Assembly: GCA_000431235.1 (NCBI GenBank)
Contig: HF988702.1
Span: 1 to 64,000 of the forward strand
Source of the DNA: Coprobacillus sp. CAG:698
Lineage (GTDB): Bacteria > Bacillota_I > Bacilli_A > ML615J-28 > CAG-698
DNA: 64,000 nucleotides
Reading direction: 5' to 3'
Shown piece after piece: positions 40,145 to 48,484 of this stretch. Position numbers and translations under genes: made by a program. Position 1 is the first letter of the stretch. Each line of letters begins with the position of its first letter. The notes under the pieces are model-generated. The model worked only from the letters and a program-made list of their open reading frames with translations, had not been told where the DNA came from and ran no database searches.

Positions 40145-40169
40145 ATTCAGTGAAAGTAATGGTGAATTT

Positions 40170-40790
40170 ATGAGTGAATATTTTAATAAGCTAGATAAAT
40201 TACAAATGGACACGTTAAAAGAAAAAGCTGTTTTGGAAAATGTTCCAATTATCAAAGATGAAACCTTAAAGCTTATTTTATTTCTAACAAAGTTTAAAAA
40301 ACTTAATAAGGTGTTAGAAATTGGAACTGCTGTAGGCTATACATCGATTATGCTTGCTAAGAATGGTTGCTTTGTTGAAACTATTGAAATAAATGAAAAG
40401 ATGTACGAAGAGGCTCTTTTCAATATCAGTAAAGAAAATTTACAGAACTGCATTAAAGTAATAAAAGGTGATGCTCTTGAAATTCCTCTAGAATCGCTTT
40501 CAAAAGAATATGATGTAATATTTATTGATGCTGCAAAAGCACAATACAGAAAGTTTTTTGAACGCTTTTCGCCATTTTTAAATGATGGTGGAGTGATAGT
40601 TATTGATAATCTATTGTTCCATGGATTTGTTGATGAGTTTAGTAAAACTGGTGATGTAAGTGGCAGCCGAAACCTTAGAGGATTAGCTCGAAAAATAGAT
40701 GTCTTTAACCACTGGCTATGTGAAAATGAAAACTTTGATACTACTTTTTTAGATATAGGTGATGGGGTTGCATTATGTGTAAGAAAATGA
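40170..40790 (+). CDS. trmR: tRNA 5-hydroxyuridine methyltransferase (TrmR/YrrM family), 206 aa
   Basis: A class I SAM methyltransferase of the O-methyltransferase 3 family with motif I VLEIGTAVGYTS, acidic EINEKM, DVIFIDAAKAQY and VIVIDNLLFHG. TrmR methylates 5-hydroxyuridine at tRNA position 34 to 5-methoxyuridine. The assignment among small O-methyltransferases is supported by the next two genes, which correspond to TrhP1 and TrhP2 that make the hydroxyuridine, as in Bacillus yrrMNO. The next start overlaps by 16 bases. Confidence 0.87.
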   Translation: MSEYFNKLDKLQMDTLKEKAVLENVPIIKDETLKLILFLTKFKKLNKVLEIGTAVGYTSIMLAKNGCFVETIEINEKMYEEALFNISKENLQNCIKVIKGDALEIPLESLSKEYDVIFIDAAKAQYRKFFERFSPFLNDGGVIVIDNLLFHGFVDEFSKTGDVSGSRNLRGLARKIDVFNHWLCENENFDTTFLDIGDGVALCVRK

Positions 40791-41671
40791 ATTTAGTTGT
40801 ATGTGATTATGATGATAAATTAGTAAACAGTAATGCCGATGGATTTATTTTTAATAGTAAAGAGTTTTCATGCTATCCATCAAAAACAATGACATTTACT
40901 GAACTTATTAATTTATTTCCTCGTAAGAGTAAAAAAAAGTATTTTTTGAATATTGATTCCATTATTGAAGAGGATGAAATAGATACTTTAAAAAAATATT
41001 TACAAACTTTCTTTCCATTATTTGATTATATAATATATAGTGATTATGCCGTACTATTGTTAACTACTCAAATGTTTGGTGATAGCGCTAAAGATAAACT
41101 AATATATGATTCGAAAACACTTGTGTGCTCATCTAAAGAAGCATCTATGATTGATACTAAAACTTTTATTTCTTCAGAATTAAGTTATGATGAAGTCGAA
41201 AATATTCTTGCTAATTCAAGTGATGGAAAGATAGCTATTAATGTGTGTGGATTTCATAGAATTATGTATTCAAAAAGACCTTTATTATCTCTTTACAATG
41301 ACTTTTCAAAGGAAAGTATTCTTTCGAGAAATCAAATGTATGATTTGATAGAAGAGATAAGAAGTGAAAAATACAAAATAATTGAAACAGAAAAAGGAAC
41401 TTTTATTTATACTCCTTATGCATTTTATTTTAAAAAGCCTCTTAGTGATATTAAAAGGAAAGTGTTTATGCTTCGAATTAGTAATCCAATTATTGAACAA
41501 AAATCATTATCAGAATATGGTGATTTGCGTTTGCTTGAAGAACTAATCGACTTATACAAAGATTATTTTGAAGGCAGGGAGGTAAATATCGATAATTCCT
41601 TGATAGATTTTAAAGAAGGGTTCTTAACGGAAAAGTTATACTTATTGAAAGGAGCTCGTAGTGATGAATAA
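40775..41671 (+). CDS. trhP1: TrhP1-like (YrrN) tRNA hydroxylation protein, peptidase U32-related, 298 aa
   Basis: This diverged protein has no obvious catalytic motif, but it lies exactly where yrrN (trhP1) lies in Bacillus, between trmR and the U32 protein TrhP2, with overlaps on both sides. TrhP1 and TrhP2 act with prephenate-dependent chemistry in forming 5-hydroxyuridine at tRNA position 34. The sequence shows short barrel-like stretches (LVVCDYDDKL, KYFLNIDSII, YIIYSDYAVLLL). Start 40775 has GATGGGG 7 bases upstream; ATG 40787 is an alternative. Assignment rests mainly on context. Confidence 0.65.
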   Translation: MCKKMNLVVCDYDDKLVNSNADGFIFNSKEFSCYPSKTMTFTELINLFPRKSKKKYFLNIDSIIEEDEIDTLKKYLQTFFPLFDYIIYSDYAVLLLTTQMFGDSAKDKLIYDSKTLVCSSKEASMIDTKTFISSELSYDEVENILANSSDGKIAINVCGFHRIMYSKRPLLSLYNDFSKESILSRNQMYDLIEEIRSEKYKIIETEKGTFIYTPYAFYFKKPLSDIKRKVFMLRISNPIIEQKSLSEYGDLRLLEELIDLYKDYFEGREVNIDNSLIDFKEGFLTEKLYLLKGARSDE

Positions 41672-42863
41672 AATCGAACTTTTAGCTCCTGCTGGTAACT
41701 TGGAAAAACTAAAAATAGCTTACCTATATGGAGCTGATGCTGTGTACGCTGGAGGAAAGTATTTTAGTTTACGTGCTCGTGCTAGTAATTTTGATTTAGA
41801 AGACATAAAAAAAGCTTCACAAATAGCTCAAGAGCTTGGGAAAAAGTTTTATGTGACAATGAATATAGTTCCTCATGATGGAGATTTAGAAAATCTTGAG
41901 GAATATTTGCGCTATCTTGAGAGTGTTAATGTTACAGGTATAATTGTTAGTAGTTTATATATTGCTAATGTCTCTAAAAGAGTAAGTCCAAAGCTAGAAA
42001 GACATTTAAGCACTCAAGATTCTGTTAATAACAGCTTAGCAATTAAATACTATGAAGGCAAAGGTTTTTCTCGTGTGGTTTTAGCACGGGAAACATCAAT
42101 TTCTGAGATTAGAAAAATAAAGGATAAAACTAAAATTCAACTAGAAGTCTTTATACATGGAGGTATGTGCACTTCGTTTTCGGGTAGATGTATGTTGAGT
42201 AATTATTTGACTCAAAGGGATGCAAATCGTGGAGGATGTGCTCATTCATGTCGTTGGAATTATGATGTTTACGATGAAGATTTACAAAAAACAAAGAGTT
42301 ATTTAAATATTGGTTCTAAAGATCTATGCGCGATAAATTATATTTCTGATCTTATTGACATAAATGTTGATAGTTTAAAAATCGAAGGACGTATGAAATC
42401 ATTATATTACATTGCTGTTGTTGTGAGAACATATCGTAAGCTAATTGATAGAATCTATAAACTTAAAAAACTCAATCAATCAATAACAAAAGAAGAATTA
42501 ATTGTCTTTGAAAATGAAATTTTAAAAGCTGAAAACAGGGAAACAAGTTGTGGTTTTATGAAAGGAATGGTTTCTTTGAAGGAACAACTTTATAATTCGC
42601 CCCTTGATAATCCAACAAAAGATTTTCTTGGTATTGTAATTGATTATGACGGTGAGTATGTTACTTTAGAACAAAGAAATTATTTTACTGAAGGAACGAC
42701 AGTTGAGTTCTTTGGACCTGATATGGAAAATAAAACTTTTGTTATTGGCAAGATAACAGATACAAAAGGAAATGTCTTAGATGCCTGTAGACATCCTTTG
42801 GAAATTGTTAGATTTACCTTACCATTTGCTGTGAAAAAATATGATATGATGAGAAAAAAATAA
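41664..42863 (+). CDS. trhP2: Peptidase U32-family tRNA hydroxylation protein TrhP2 (YrrO), 399 aa
   Basis: The U32 family hallmarks are clear: ELLAPAGNLEKLKIAYLYGADAVYAGG near the N-terminus and a cysteine-rich segment GGMCTSFSGRCMLSNY followed by GGCAHSCRW, which in relatives binds an iron-sulfur cluster, and DSLKIEGRMKS. Members of this clade are not proteases but take part in 5-hydroxyuridine formation in tRNA. AAAGGAG lies 9 bases before ATG 41664. greA follows, as in Bacillus. Confidence 0.88.
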   Translation: MNKIELLAPAGNLEKLKIAYLYGADAVYAGGKYFSLRARASNFDLEDIKKASQIAQELGKKFYVTMNIVPHDGDLENLEEYLRYLESVNVTGIIVSSLYIANVSKRVSPKLERHLSTQDSVNNSLAIKYYEGKGFSRVVLARETSISEIRKIKDKTKIQLEVFIHGGMCTSFSGRCMLSNYLTQRDANRGGCAHSCRWNYDVYDEDLQKTKSYLNIGSKDLCAINYISDLIDINVDSLKIEGRMKSLYYIAVVVRTYRKLIDRIYKLKKLNQSITKEELIVFENEILKAENRETSCGFMKGMVSLKEQLYNSPLDNPTKDFLGIVIDYDGEYVTLEQRNYFTEGTTVEFFGPDMENKTFVIGKITDTKGNVLDACRHPLEIVRFTLPFAVKKYDMMRKK

Positions 42864-42880
42864 TTACACACAATTTTTTA

Positions 42881-42909
42881 TTGTTTAAATAAAACAAGTG
42901 TGATATAAT
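42881..42909 (+). promoter_or_regulatory. Promoter of greA
   Basis: TTGTTT (42881-42886) and a perfect TATAAT (42904-42909) are 17 bases apart, 40 bases before the greA ATG. Confidence 0.6.
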
Positions 42910-42949
42910 AATTTATATAAAATAATTTAAATATAAGGGAGATTATACT

Positions 42950-43423
42950 ATGAATAATAAACATCAATTAACTAAAGAAGGTTATGATAAGATTTCCGAA
43001 AGACTTAAGTTTTTAAAAGATGTAGAACGTCCCCGTATTATCGAAGCATTAAAAGATGCCCGTGCTCAAGGTGACCTTTCAGAAAATGCTGAATACGATG
43101 CTGCTCGTGACGAACAAGCTAAAATCGAACAAGAAATTACTGAGTTAGAAGATATAATTCGTAATTCGGAAATAATTGAAGAAAAAGGTCATACAAATAA
43201 CCTTGGTAAAGAAATTACAATTTATTTTGAAGATGAAAAAGATACATTAACATTTACGCTAGTAAGTAGTTTTCTTGAATCTGATCCACTTAAAGGAATT
43301 ATTTCTCGTGAATCACCTCTAGGAAAAGCGATTCTTGAAGCTGAAGTTGGCGATAAAGTATTAGTAAAACCTGATTATGAACCTGAATACTATGCAATAA
43401 TAAAAAATATTAGAAAATTATAA
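42950..43423 (+). CDS. greA: Transcription elongation factor GreA, 157 aa
   Basis: GreA rescues backtracked RNA polymerase by stimulating transcript cleavage. The N-terminal coiled coil with the tip acidic residues (ARAQGDLSENAEYDAARDEQA) and the C-terminal FKBP-like domain (SPLGKAILEAEVGDKVLV) are both present at normal length. GGGAG precedes the ATG. It has its own promoter while lying downstream of the trmR operon. Confidence 0.96.
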   Translation: MNNKHQLTKEGYDKISERLKFLKDVERPRIIEALKDARAQGDLSENAEYDAARDEQAKIEQEITELEDIIRNSEIIEEKGHTNNLGKEITIYFEDEKDTLTFTLVSSFLESDPLKGIISRESPLGKAILEAEVGDKVLVKPDYEPEYYAIIKNIRKL

Positions 43424-43440
43424 TTTTAGGAGAATTAAAT

Positions 43441-44802
43441 ATGAAATATATACCTAGTATTGATAAAAAATTTGAACCATTAATTTTAAAGTATCGTGCT
43501 TTCGAAAAAGAAGTTGAAAAAGCGGAAAATACTGAATTTACAGTTTGCCTTGAAAGACATTGTGGATACAATTACATTCGTACGATAAAAATATTCAAAG
43601 ATGGCACTGGACATGATGAAGAAAATTATGATATGATTGAAAGAATTGTAAAAAGTATGCTTTGGGTTGTTGGTGGATATAAGTTTTATTTCAAAGGTTC
43701 TAAATATCTTTATGAAAGATTTAAAGAAGATTATAGTTTAACTGGTGCTCGTAAATTTGACGTTGAATTTATGGCGGGTGTGTACGAAAAACCATTTGAA
43801 GTAGTTTATACTGACAATATTCCTGCTTTCTGTGAAGAAGTCATTAAATTAAATTCAAACTTAGGTGGATGTCGTATTGGATTTGATGCTGGTGGTTCAG
43901 ATAGAAAAGTATCTGCTGTTGTTGATGGAAAAGTAATTTTCAGTAATGAGACTGTATGGAATCCTAAAACAAATAGTGATCCTCAATATCATTATGATGG
44001 AATCTTAGAATCAATGAAATTAGCAGCTTCAAAAATGCCTCGAGTTGATGCAATTGGTATTTCTAGTGCTGGTATTTATGTTAATAATCGTATTATGGTT
44101 GCTTCTTTATTTTTAAAAGTTAATAAAGAAGATTTCGATAAAAAAGTTAAAAATATGTACATTGATGTATGTAAAGAATTTGGAGACATTCCTTTTGTTG
44201 TTGCTAATGATGGCGATGTAACTGCTTTAGCGGGTGCAATGGATTTGAAAGATAATCAAGTTTTAGGTATTGCCATGGGTACGAGTGAAGCAACTGGTTA
44301 TGTTGATGAAAAAGGTAACCTTAAAGGCTGGTTAAACGAACTTGCATTTGTTCCTGTAGATGCTAATAAAGAATCTATGGTTGATGAATGGAGTGGAGAT
44401 TACGGATGTGGAGTTAAATATTTCTCACAAGATTCAGTAATTAAACTTGCTACAATGGCTGGATTTGAATTTGAAGAAGGACTTACTCCTGCCCAAAAAC
44501 TTAAAGTTATTCAAAAACTAGCTGCAGAAGATGATAAATTGGCTTTAGAAATTTACAATAATATAGGAATTTATTTAGGCTATACATTAGCATACTATGC
44601 ATATTTCTATAATATTAAATATGTTTTAATATTAGGACGTGTTACAAGTGGTAAAGGTGGAGAAATTATTCTTGATGTTGCCCAAAAGGTTTTAGGCGAA
44701 GAATTCCCTGAATATAAAAATATCAAGATTTTGATGCCAGATGAAAATAATCGTCGTGTTGGTCAATCAATTGCTGCTGCAAGTTTACCAGAAATTAAAT
44801 AA
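43441..44802 (+). CDS. ROK-like ASKHA protein with an extra N-terminal domain, 453 aa
   Basis: Residues about 135-450 form an ASKHA (sugar kinase/Hsp70 fold) core: phosphate-1 CRIGFDAGGSDRKVSAVVDG, FVVANDGDVTALAGAMDL, LGIAMGTSEATGYVDEKG (phosphate-2-like) and a late adenosine-like ILGRVTSGKGGE. The fold is that of ROK kinases or BadF-type ATPases, but the CxCGxxGCxE zinc motif of ROK kinases is absent. The N-terminal about 130 residues are unrelated (ERHCGYNYIRTIKIFKDG). Substrate unknown. It follows greA by 17 bases and ends at a bidirectional terminator. Confidence 0.65.
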   Translation: MKYIPSIDKKFEPLILKYRAFEKEVEKAENTEFTVCLERHCGYNYIRTIKIFKDGTGHDEENYDMIERIVKSMLWVVGGYKFYFKGSKYLYERFKEDYSLTGARKFDVEFMAGVYEKPFEVVYTDNIPAFCEEVIKLNSNLGGCRIGFDAGGSDRKVSAVVDGKVIFSNETVWNPKTNSDPQYHYDGILESMKLAASKMPRVDAIGISSAGIYVNNRIMVASLFLKVNKEDFDKKVKNMYIDVCKEFGDIPFVVANDGDVTALAGAMDLKDNQVLGIAMGTSEATGYVDEKGNLKGWLNELAFVPVDANKESMVDEWSGDYGCGVKYFSQDSVIKLATMAGFEFEEGLTPAQKLKVIQKLAAEDDKLALEIYNNIGIYLGYTLAYYAYFYNIKYVLILGRVTSGKGGEIILDVAQKVLGEEFPEYKNIKILMPDENNRRVGQSIAAASLPEIK

Positions 44803-44814
44803 AACTGCAAAAAT

Positions 44815-44845
44815 AATCGATAAGTGTAATGCTTATCGATTTTTG
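44815..44845. terminator. Bidirectional terminator between the ROK-like gene and sigK
   Basis: AATCGATAAG (44815-44824) pairs perfectly with CTTATCGATT (44832-44841). T-rich tracts follow on both strands, so it can end both converging transcripts; the sigK stop lies within it. Confidence 0.82.
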
Positions 44846-45498
44846 TGATTGTTTTTGATTTCTAAATATAACTTTGTTAGAGCACGTTTTTCAATGCGAG
44901 AAACATAACTTCGAGAAATATTTAAATATTTGGCGAGTTCTCTTTGAGTCATAGGCAAAGTATTATCTAATCCATATCGATATTTGATGATAGTGTATTC
45001 TCTATCAGATAATTGCTTCAGTGATTCTTTTATTTCTCTTATTGTTTCTTCGTTTTCAAGTTTTATTGAAATTGGAATTGAATGATCTTCAATTACATCA
45101 CTTAGATGTATTTCATTACCTTCTTTATCTTCACCTATTTTAGCATATAAACATGTTGTTTGTTTTTGATTTTTGATTTGCCTTAAATGCATTAAAATTT
45201 CATTTTCAATACATCTTGATGCGTACGTTGAAAGTTTAGCGTTGTTATTGAAATTATAGGTATCAATTGCTTTTATTAACCCCATTGAACCGATCGAAAG
45301 AAGATCATCTTTATCTTCTTTTGTATTTTCAAATTTTTTTACGATATGAGCAACTAATCTGAGATTATGCTCAATTAAGGCGTTTCGAGCTTCTGAATCA
45401 CCATTTTTGAATTTTTCTAGATATAATTTTTCCTCTTCTGGCGATAAAACTTCTGGGAAACTATTAGAAGCAATACTTCCTAAAAGAGGTAAAATCAA
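44833..45498 (-). CDS. sigK: RNA polymerase sigma-K-like sporulation sigma factor (pro-form), 221 aa or longer
   Basis: Sigma-70 regions 2 and 4 are well conserved and of the SigK type: NLRLVAHIVKKFENTKEDKDDLLSIGS, RCIENEILMHLR, KEGNEIHLSDV and the HTH TQRELAKYLNISRSYVSRIEKRAL. The N-terminus is hydrophobic (LPLLGSIASNSFPEVLSPEEE), like the cleaved pro-sequence of pro-sigma-K. I give the TTG at 45498 as the first conventional start, but the good ribosome site GAGGAG (45527-45532) is 7 bases from an in-frame ATT at 45519-45517, which would add seven hydrophobic residues (FSFLSLL after the initiator). The SpoIVFB-like protease at 37498 is the expected processing enzyme. SigE/SigF are not in the window. 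Confidence 0.86.
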   Translation of the reverse strand: MILPLLGSIASNSFPEVLSPEEEKLYLEKFKNGDSEARNALIEHNLRLVAHIVKKFENTKEDKDDLLSIGSMGLIKAIDTYNFNNNAKLSTYASRCIENEILMHLRQIKNQKQTTCLYAKIGEDKEGNEIHLSDVIEDHSIPISIKLENEETIREIKESLKQLSDREYTIIKYRYGLDNTLPMTQRELAKYLNISRSYVSRIEKRALTKLYLEIKNNHKNR

Positions 45499-45547
45499 AA
45501 GACTTAGGAAACTAAAAATTTTCTCACTCCTCTATTTTAATTTTTTG

Positions 45548-45576
45548 TAGACTTTTTGACACTTTTTATGTATAAT
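45548..45576 (+). promoter_or_regulatory. Promoter of the yqeG-yqeH-yqeK-rsfS operon
   Basis: TAGACT (45548-45553) and a perfect TATAAT (45571-45576) have a 17-base spacer. A nearby TTGACA at 45556 is only 9 bases from the -10 and is not used. Confidence 0.5.
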
Positions 45577-45592
45577 TATTAAGGTGATTAAA

Positions 45593-46153
45593 ATGAAAAT
45601 GATTGATAAGTTTATTCCTACATATTGTTATAAAGATATTTATGAAATAGACTACACTAAATTATATTCAAGTGGAATTAAAATTATTTTATTTGATTTG
45701 GATAACACTATCCAAAAAAATATAGATAAAACCCCTTCTTTAGAAGCAATTAATAAAATAAATGAGATAAAGAAAATGGGATTTAAAGTGTATATTTTAT
45801 CAAATAATAGTATGGAAAGAATACAAGATACACTAACTAAACTCGATGTAAGTGGCTTTGCTCGTGCTCAAAAGCCACTAAAAAAAGGATTTAAAAAGGT
45901 CTTGAATAATTTATATGAAAATAAACTAATAAATGATAATAAGGAAGTTCTAATGATTGGAGATCAAGTCTTAACAGATGTATGGGGGGCAAACAAAATG
46001 GGTTTGCGCTCACTTCTTGTAAAACCTATTGATTTATCAACTGAGAAATGGTATACAACTCTCAATCGCAATACAGAGAGAAGAATAATTGAAAAAATTA
46101 AAAAAAGAGATATTGAAAAATATAAACAAATAAAGAAAATGTTAGGTGATTAA
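45593..46153 (+). CDS. yqeG: YqeG-type HAD phosphatase (HAD-IIIA), 186 aa
   Basis: A HAD-superfamily phosphatase with motif I ILFDLDNTIQ, motif II VYILSNNS, a Lys (AQKPLKKGF) and motif III MIGDQVLTDVWGANKMGL. It belongs to the YqeG/YHR100C-like group, related to phosphatidylglycerophosphate phosphatases. AAGGTG lies 7 bases before ATG 45593. It is the first gene of a conserved ribosome-assembly-associated cluster and ends 1 base before the next start codon. Confidence 0.9.
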   Translation: MKMIDKFIPTYCYKDIYEIDYTKLYSSGIKIILFDLDNTIQKNIDKTPSLEAINKINEIKKMGFKVYILSNNSMERIQDTLTKLDVSGFARAQKPLKKGFKKVLNNLYENKLINDNKEVLMIGDQVLTDVWGANKMGLRSLLVKPIDLSTEKWYTTLNRNTERRIIEKIKKRDIEKYKQIKKMLGD

Positions 46154-46154
46154 A

Positions 46155-47237
46155 TTGGAACTTAAATGTCCTGGATGTGGAGCAGTTATTCAAAGTGATG
46201 ATCCATCAAAAAGTGGTTATATAAATAAAAATGTTTTAGAAAAACGTAAAGATGATTTTTTGTGTGAACGTTGTTTTAAATTAAAACATTATAATCAAGT
46301 CAAAATAGTTGAAACAAAAAATATCGATTTTGATAGTGTCTTTTCTAAAATATCGACAGAAAAAAGTTTAATAGTGAACATAATTGATTCGTTTGATTTA
46401 TTAGGCTCTGTAATTACTAATATAAATGAATTATTTCCTAATAGTTTAGTACTAATAATAGCTAATAAATTTGATTTATTTTTACGCTCTAATAGACCTA
46501 CTAAACTTCGTACATATTTGAAAGCATATTTAAAAGAAAAAAACATTGAATTTTGTGATGTGCTAGTTACTTCGTCTTTAGATTCGGCTTCAGCGAAACC
46601 AATATACGAGACGATAAAGAAGTATTCACGTAATCGTAATGTATATTTTGTTGGTATGGCTAATGTCGGTAAAAGTACTCTCCTTAATACGATTTCTAAA
46701 GAATATGGTGATAAAATTGATTTAACAACAAGTATTCAAGTGGGAACAACTTTAGATATTAGCAAATTTAAAATTGGTGATTTAGTTTTTGGAGATACAC
46801 CTGGTTATTATAACCCTAAGCAGGCTACATATTATTTAGAGAAGAAGAGCTTAAATCTTACTATACCTAAAAAGTATATTAAACCAAGGATATATCAATT
46901 ATATCCTAATGATACAATATTTATTAATGGGTTTGGTTATGTTACTTTGAAAAGTGAGGAAAAAACGGCTATTTGTTTTTATGTAGCAAATACTCTCATG
47001 CTTTATAGAACGAAAAATAATCCAGATGAATATTATAATAAACATTTGACTGATTTATTGACTGTTCCGAATAAAAATGAAATAAATAAACTTGGAGGAA
47101 TGAAAAAAACTAATCTTGAAATTGACTGCGAACTTGCAATCTCAGGAATAGGCTTTTTGACTTTTTCTAAGAAATGTTCTATTGAACTATCGCTATTTGA
47201 AAATATAGCAATTGAAAAGAGGAAAAAACTTATATGA
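46155..47237 (+). CDS. yqeH: Circularly permuted ribosome-biogenesis GTPase YqeH, 360 aa
   Basis: YqeH assists 30S ribosomal subunit assembly. An N-terminal zinc finger (CPGCG, then CERC at about residues 5-38) precedes a permuted G domain: NKFD (G4) comes before the P-loop GMANVGKSTLLN and DTPG (G3). The C-terminal RNA-binding region completes the family layout. The most likely start is TTG 46155 (AGGTGA 5 bases upstream); GTG 46146 overlaps that site. It overlaps yqeK by 4 bases. Confidence 0.93.
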   Translation: MELKCPGCGAVIQSDDPSKSGYINKNVLEKRKDDFLCERCFKLKHYNQVKIVETKNIDFDSVFSKISTEKSLIVNIIDSFDLLGSVITNINELFPNSLVLIIANKFDLFLRSNRPTKLRTYLKAYLKEKNIEFCDVLVTSSLDSASAKPIYETIKKYSRNRNVYFVGMANVGKSTLLNTISKEYGDKIDLTTSIQVGTTLDISKFKIGDLVFGDTPGYYNPKQATYYLEKKSLNLTIPKKYIKPRIYQLYPNDTIFINGFGYVTLKSEEKTAICFYVANTLMLYRTKNNPDEYYNKHLTDLLTVPNKNEINKLGGMKKTNLEIDCELAISGIGFLTFSKKCSIELSLFENIAIEKRKKLI

Positions 47238-47845
47238 TAGAAAATCTTTTTAAAAAATATGATCTATTAATAAAAAAAGTTTATGAAAAATTAAAAAGTA
47301 GTAATAATCCTAAATATGAAGGACGTTACTATCATTCTCTAGGTGTTGCTAAGGCAGCAGTAGAACTATGTAAAGTTAATAACTTATCTAATGAACTTAC
47401 AGAAAAAGCATTTATTTGTGGAGTGATTCATGATTATTGTAAATATGAAAAAATGGATAAGTATCAACAAATAATTGATAAATACAAATTAAATATGACT
47501 ATAAAAGAAGAATTTAAGTCAATATATCATAGTATATTAGCTCCTTATATTATTAAAGAAGAACTGGAAATTAATGATTTAGATATCTTAAATGCGATAG
47601 AATGTCATGCTATGGGAAAACCTAATATGAATGAACTAGAAAAGATTATTTTCCTTTCTGATTTTATTGAGGAAACAAGAGTTGGTGAATGTTATCGAAA
47701 AGCCCGAAAGGTTGCTTTTGCTAATTTAGATAAAGGGGTTTTCTTCGTAAGCAAATCAGTACTTAGTTATTTGATAAGTATAAATGCTTATATTTATCCA
47801 ATGTCTATTGAAACATATAATTATTATAAAAAATATTCGAGGTGA
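47234..47845 (+). CDS. yqeK: HD-domain YqeK protein (predicted symmetrical Ap4A hydrolase), 203 aa
   Basis: The HD phosphohydrolase motif is present: YYHSLGVAKAA (H), GVIHDYCKY (HD) and later SDFIEETR (D). YqeK enzymes hydrolyse diadenosine tetraphosphate. The start overlaps yqeH (ATGA) and rsfS follows after 3 bases. nadD, normally just before yqeK, has moved to 26616. Confidence 0.92.
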   Translation: MIENLFKKYDLLIKKVYEKLKSSNNPKYEGRYYHSLGVAKAAVELCKVNNLSNELTEKAFICGVIHDYCKYEKMDKYQQIIDKYKLNMTIKEEFKSIYHSILAPYIIKEELEINDLDILNAIECHAMGKPNMNELEKIIFLSDFIEETRVGECYRKARKVAFANLDKGVFFVSKSVLSYLISINAYIYPMSIETYNYYKKYSR

Positions 47846-47848
47846 ATT

Positions 47849-48190
47849 ATGGAAATATTAAAATATGCTATTGAAGCATTAAAAGATGTTAATGCAAAAG
47901 ACATAAGAATTTATGAAACTAAAGCTAATAATCCTTATTTTAGTTATGTGGTTCTTGCAACTAGTGTAGCTAATCGTCAAATGGATGGCTTAGCCTCAAA
48001 AGTTTATGAATTATCGAAAGAAAATAAACTTACTGTTCGCGGCATTGAAGGCCGAGGTGGCGGGAACTGGCTTTTAGTTGATTTGAATGATGTTATCATT
48101 AATCTTTTCTCAAGTGAAGAAAGAAAAAGATACGATTTAGATAAACTTTTTGCTATGCTTCCAGAAATTAATGTTGACGATGTAAAATAA
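47849..48190 (+). CDS. rsfS: Ribosome silencing factor RsfS (YbeB/Iojap), 113 aa
   Basis: RsfS binds ribosomal protein L14 on the 50S subunit and blocks subunit joining in starvation. The conserved core (YVVLATSVANRQMDGLASKV, then GNWLLVDLNDVIINLFSSEERKRYDLDKLF) is diagnostic. GAGGTGAA precedes the ATG. Last gene of the yqeG operon. Confidence 0.95.
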   Translation: MEILKYAIEALKDVNAKDIRIYETKANNPYFSYVVLATSVANRQMDGLASKVYELSKENKLTVRGIEGRGGGNWLLVDLNDVIINLFSSEERKRYDLDKLFAMLPEINVDDVK

Positions 48191-48235
48191 TGTCATAATA
48201 TTAATTATAGAGCATAATATTTAATGGGTGATATT

Positions 48236-48472
48236 ATGCTTTTAAGTGAATTACAAACTAAAGATATAGTTAATTTATCTGATGGTAATAAAATAGGAAA
48301 AATTAAAGATATTGATATTGATGTCCAAACTGGTGATGTTGTATCAATTAACGTGCTAACTGTTTCAAAACTTCGAAGCTTTTTCTCGGGCGAATCGTGT
48401 GTCGTTATACCTTGGGAAAGAGTTGTGAAATTTGGTGGAGAAGTAATTATTGTTAATTTAAAAAGCGAATGA
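48236..48472 (+). CDS. PRC-barrel protein, YlmC/YmxH family, 78 aa
   Basis: The whole protein is one PRC-barrel domain (LSELQTKDIVNLSDGNKIGKI, then VVIPWERVVKFGGEVIIV), matching the YlmC/YmxH family found mainly in spore-forming Firmicutes. Start 48236 follows GGGTGAT; the ATG at 48224 sits before it and is less likely. Function unknown. It lies 12 bases before glucokinase. Confidence 0.85.
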   Translation: MLLSELQTKDIVNLSDGNKIGKIKDIDIDVQTGDVVSINVLTVSKLRSFFSGESCVVIPWERVVKFGGEVIIVNLKSE

Positions 48473-48484
48473 TTGGAGACGAAA

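Noticed and set aside
45556..45576. TTGACA at 45556 as -35 box of the yqeG promoter
   Set aside because: The spacer to TATAAT is only 9 bases; TAGACT at 45548 has 17.
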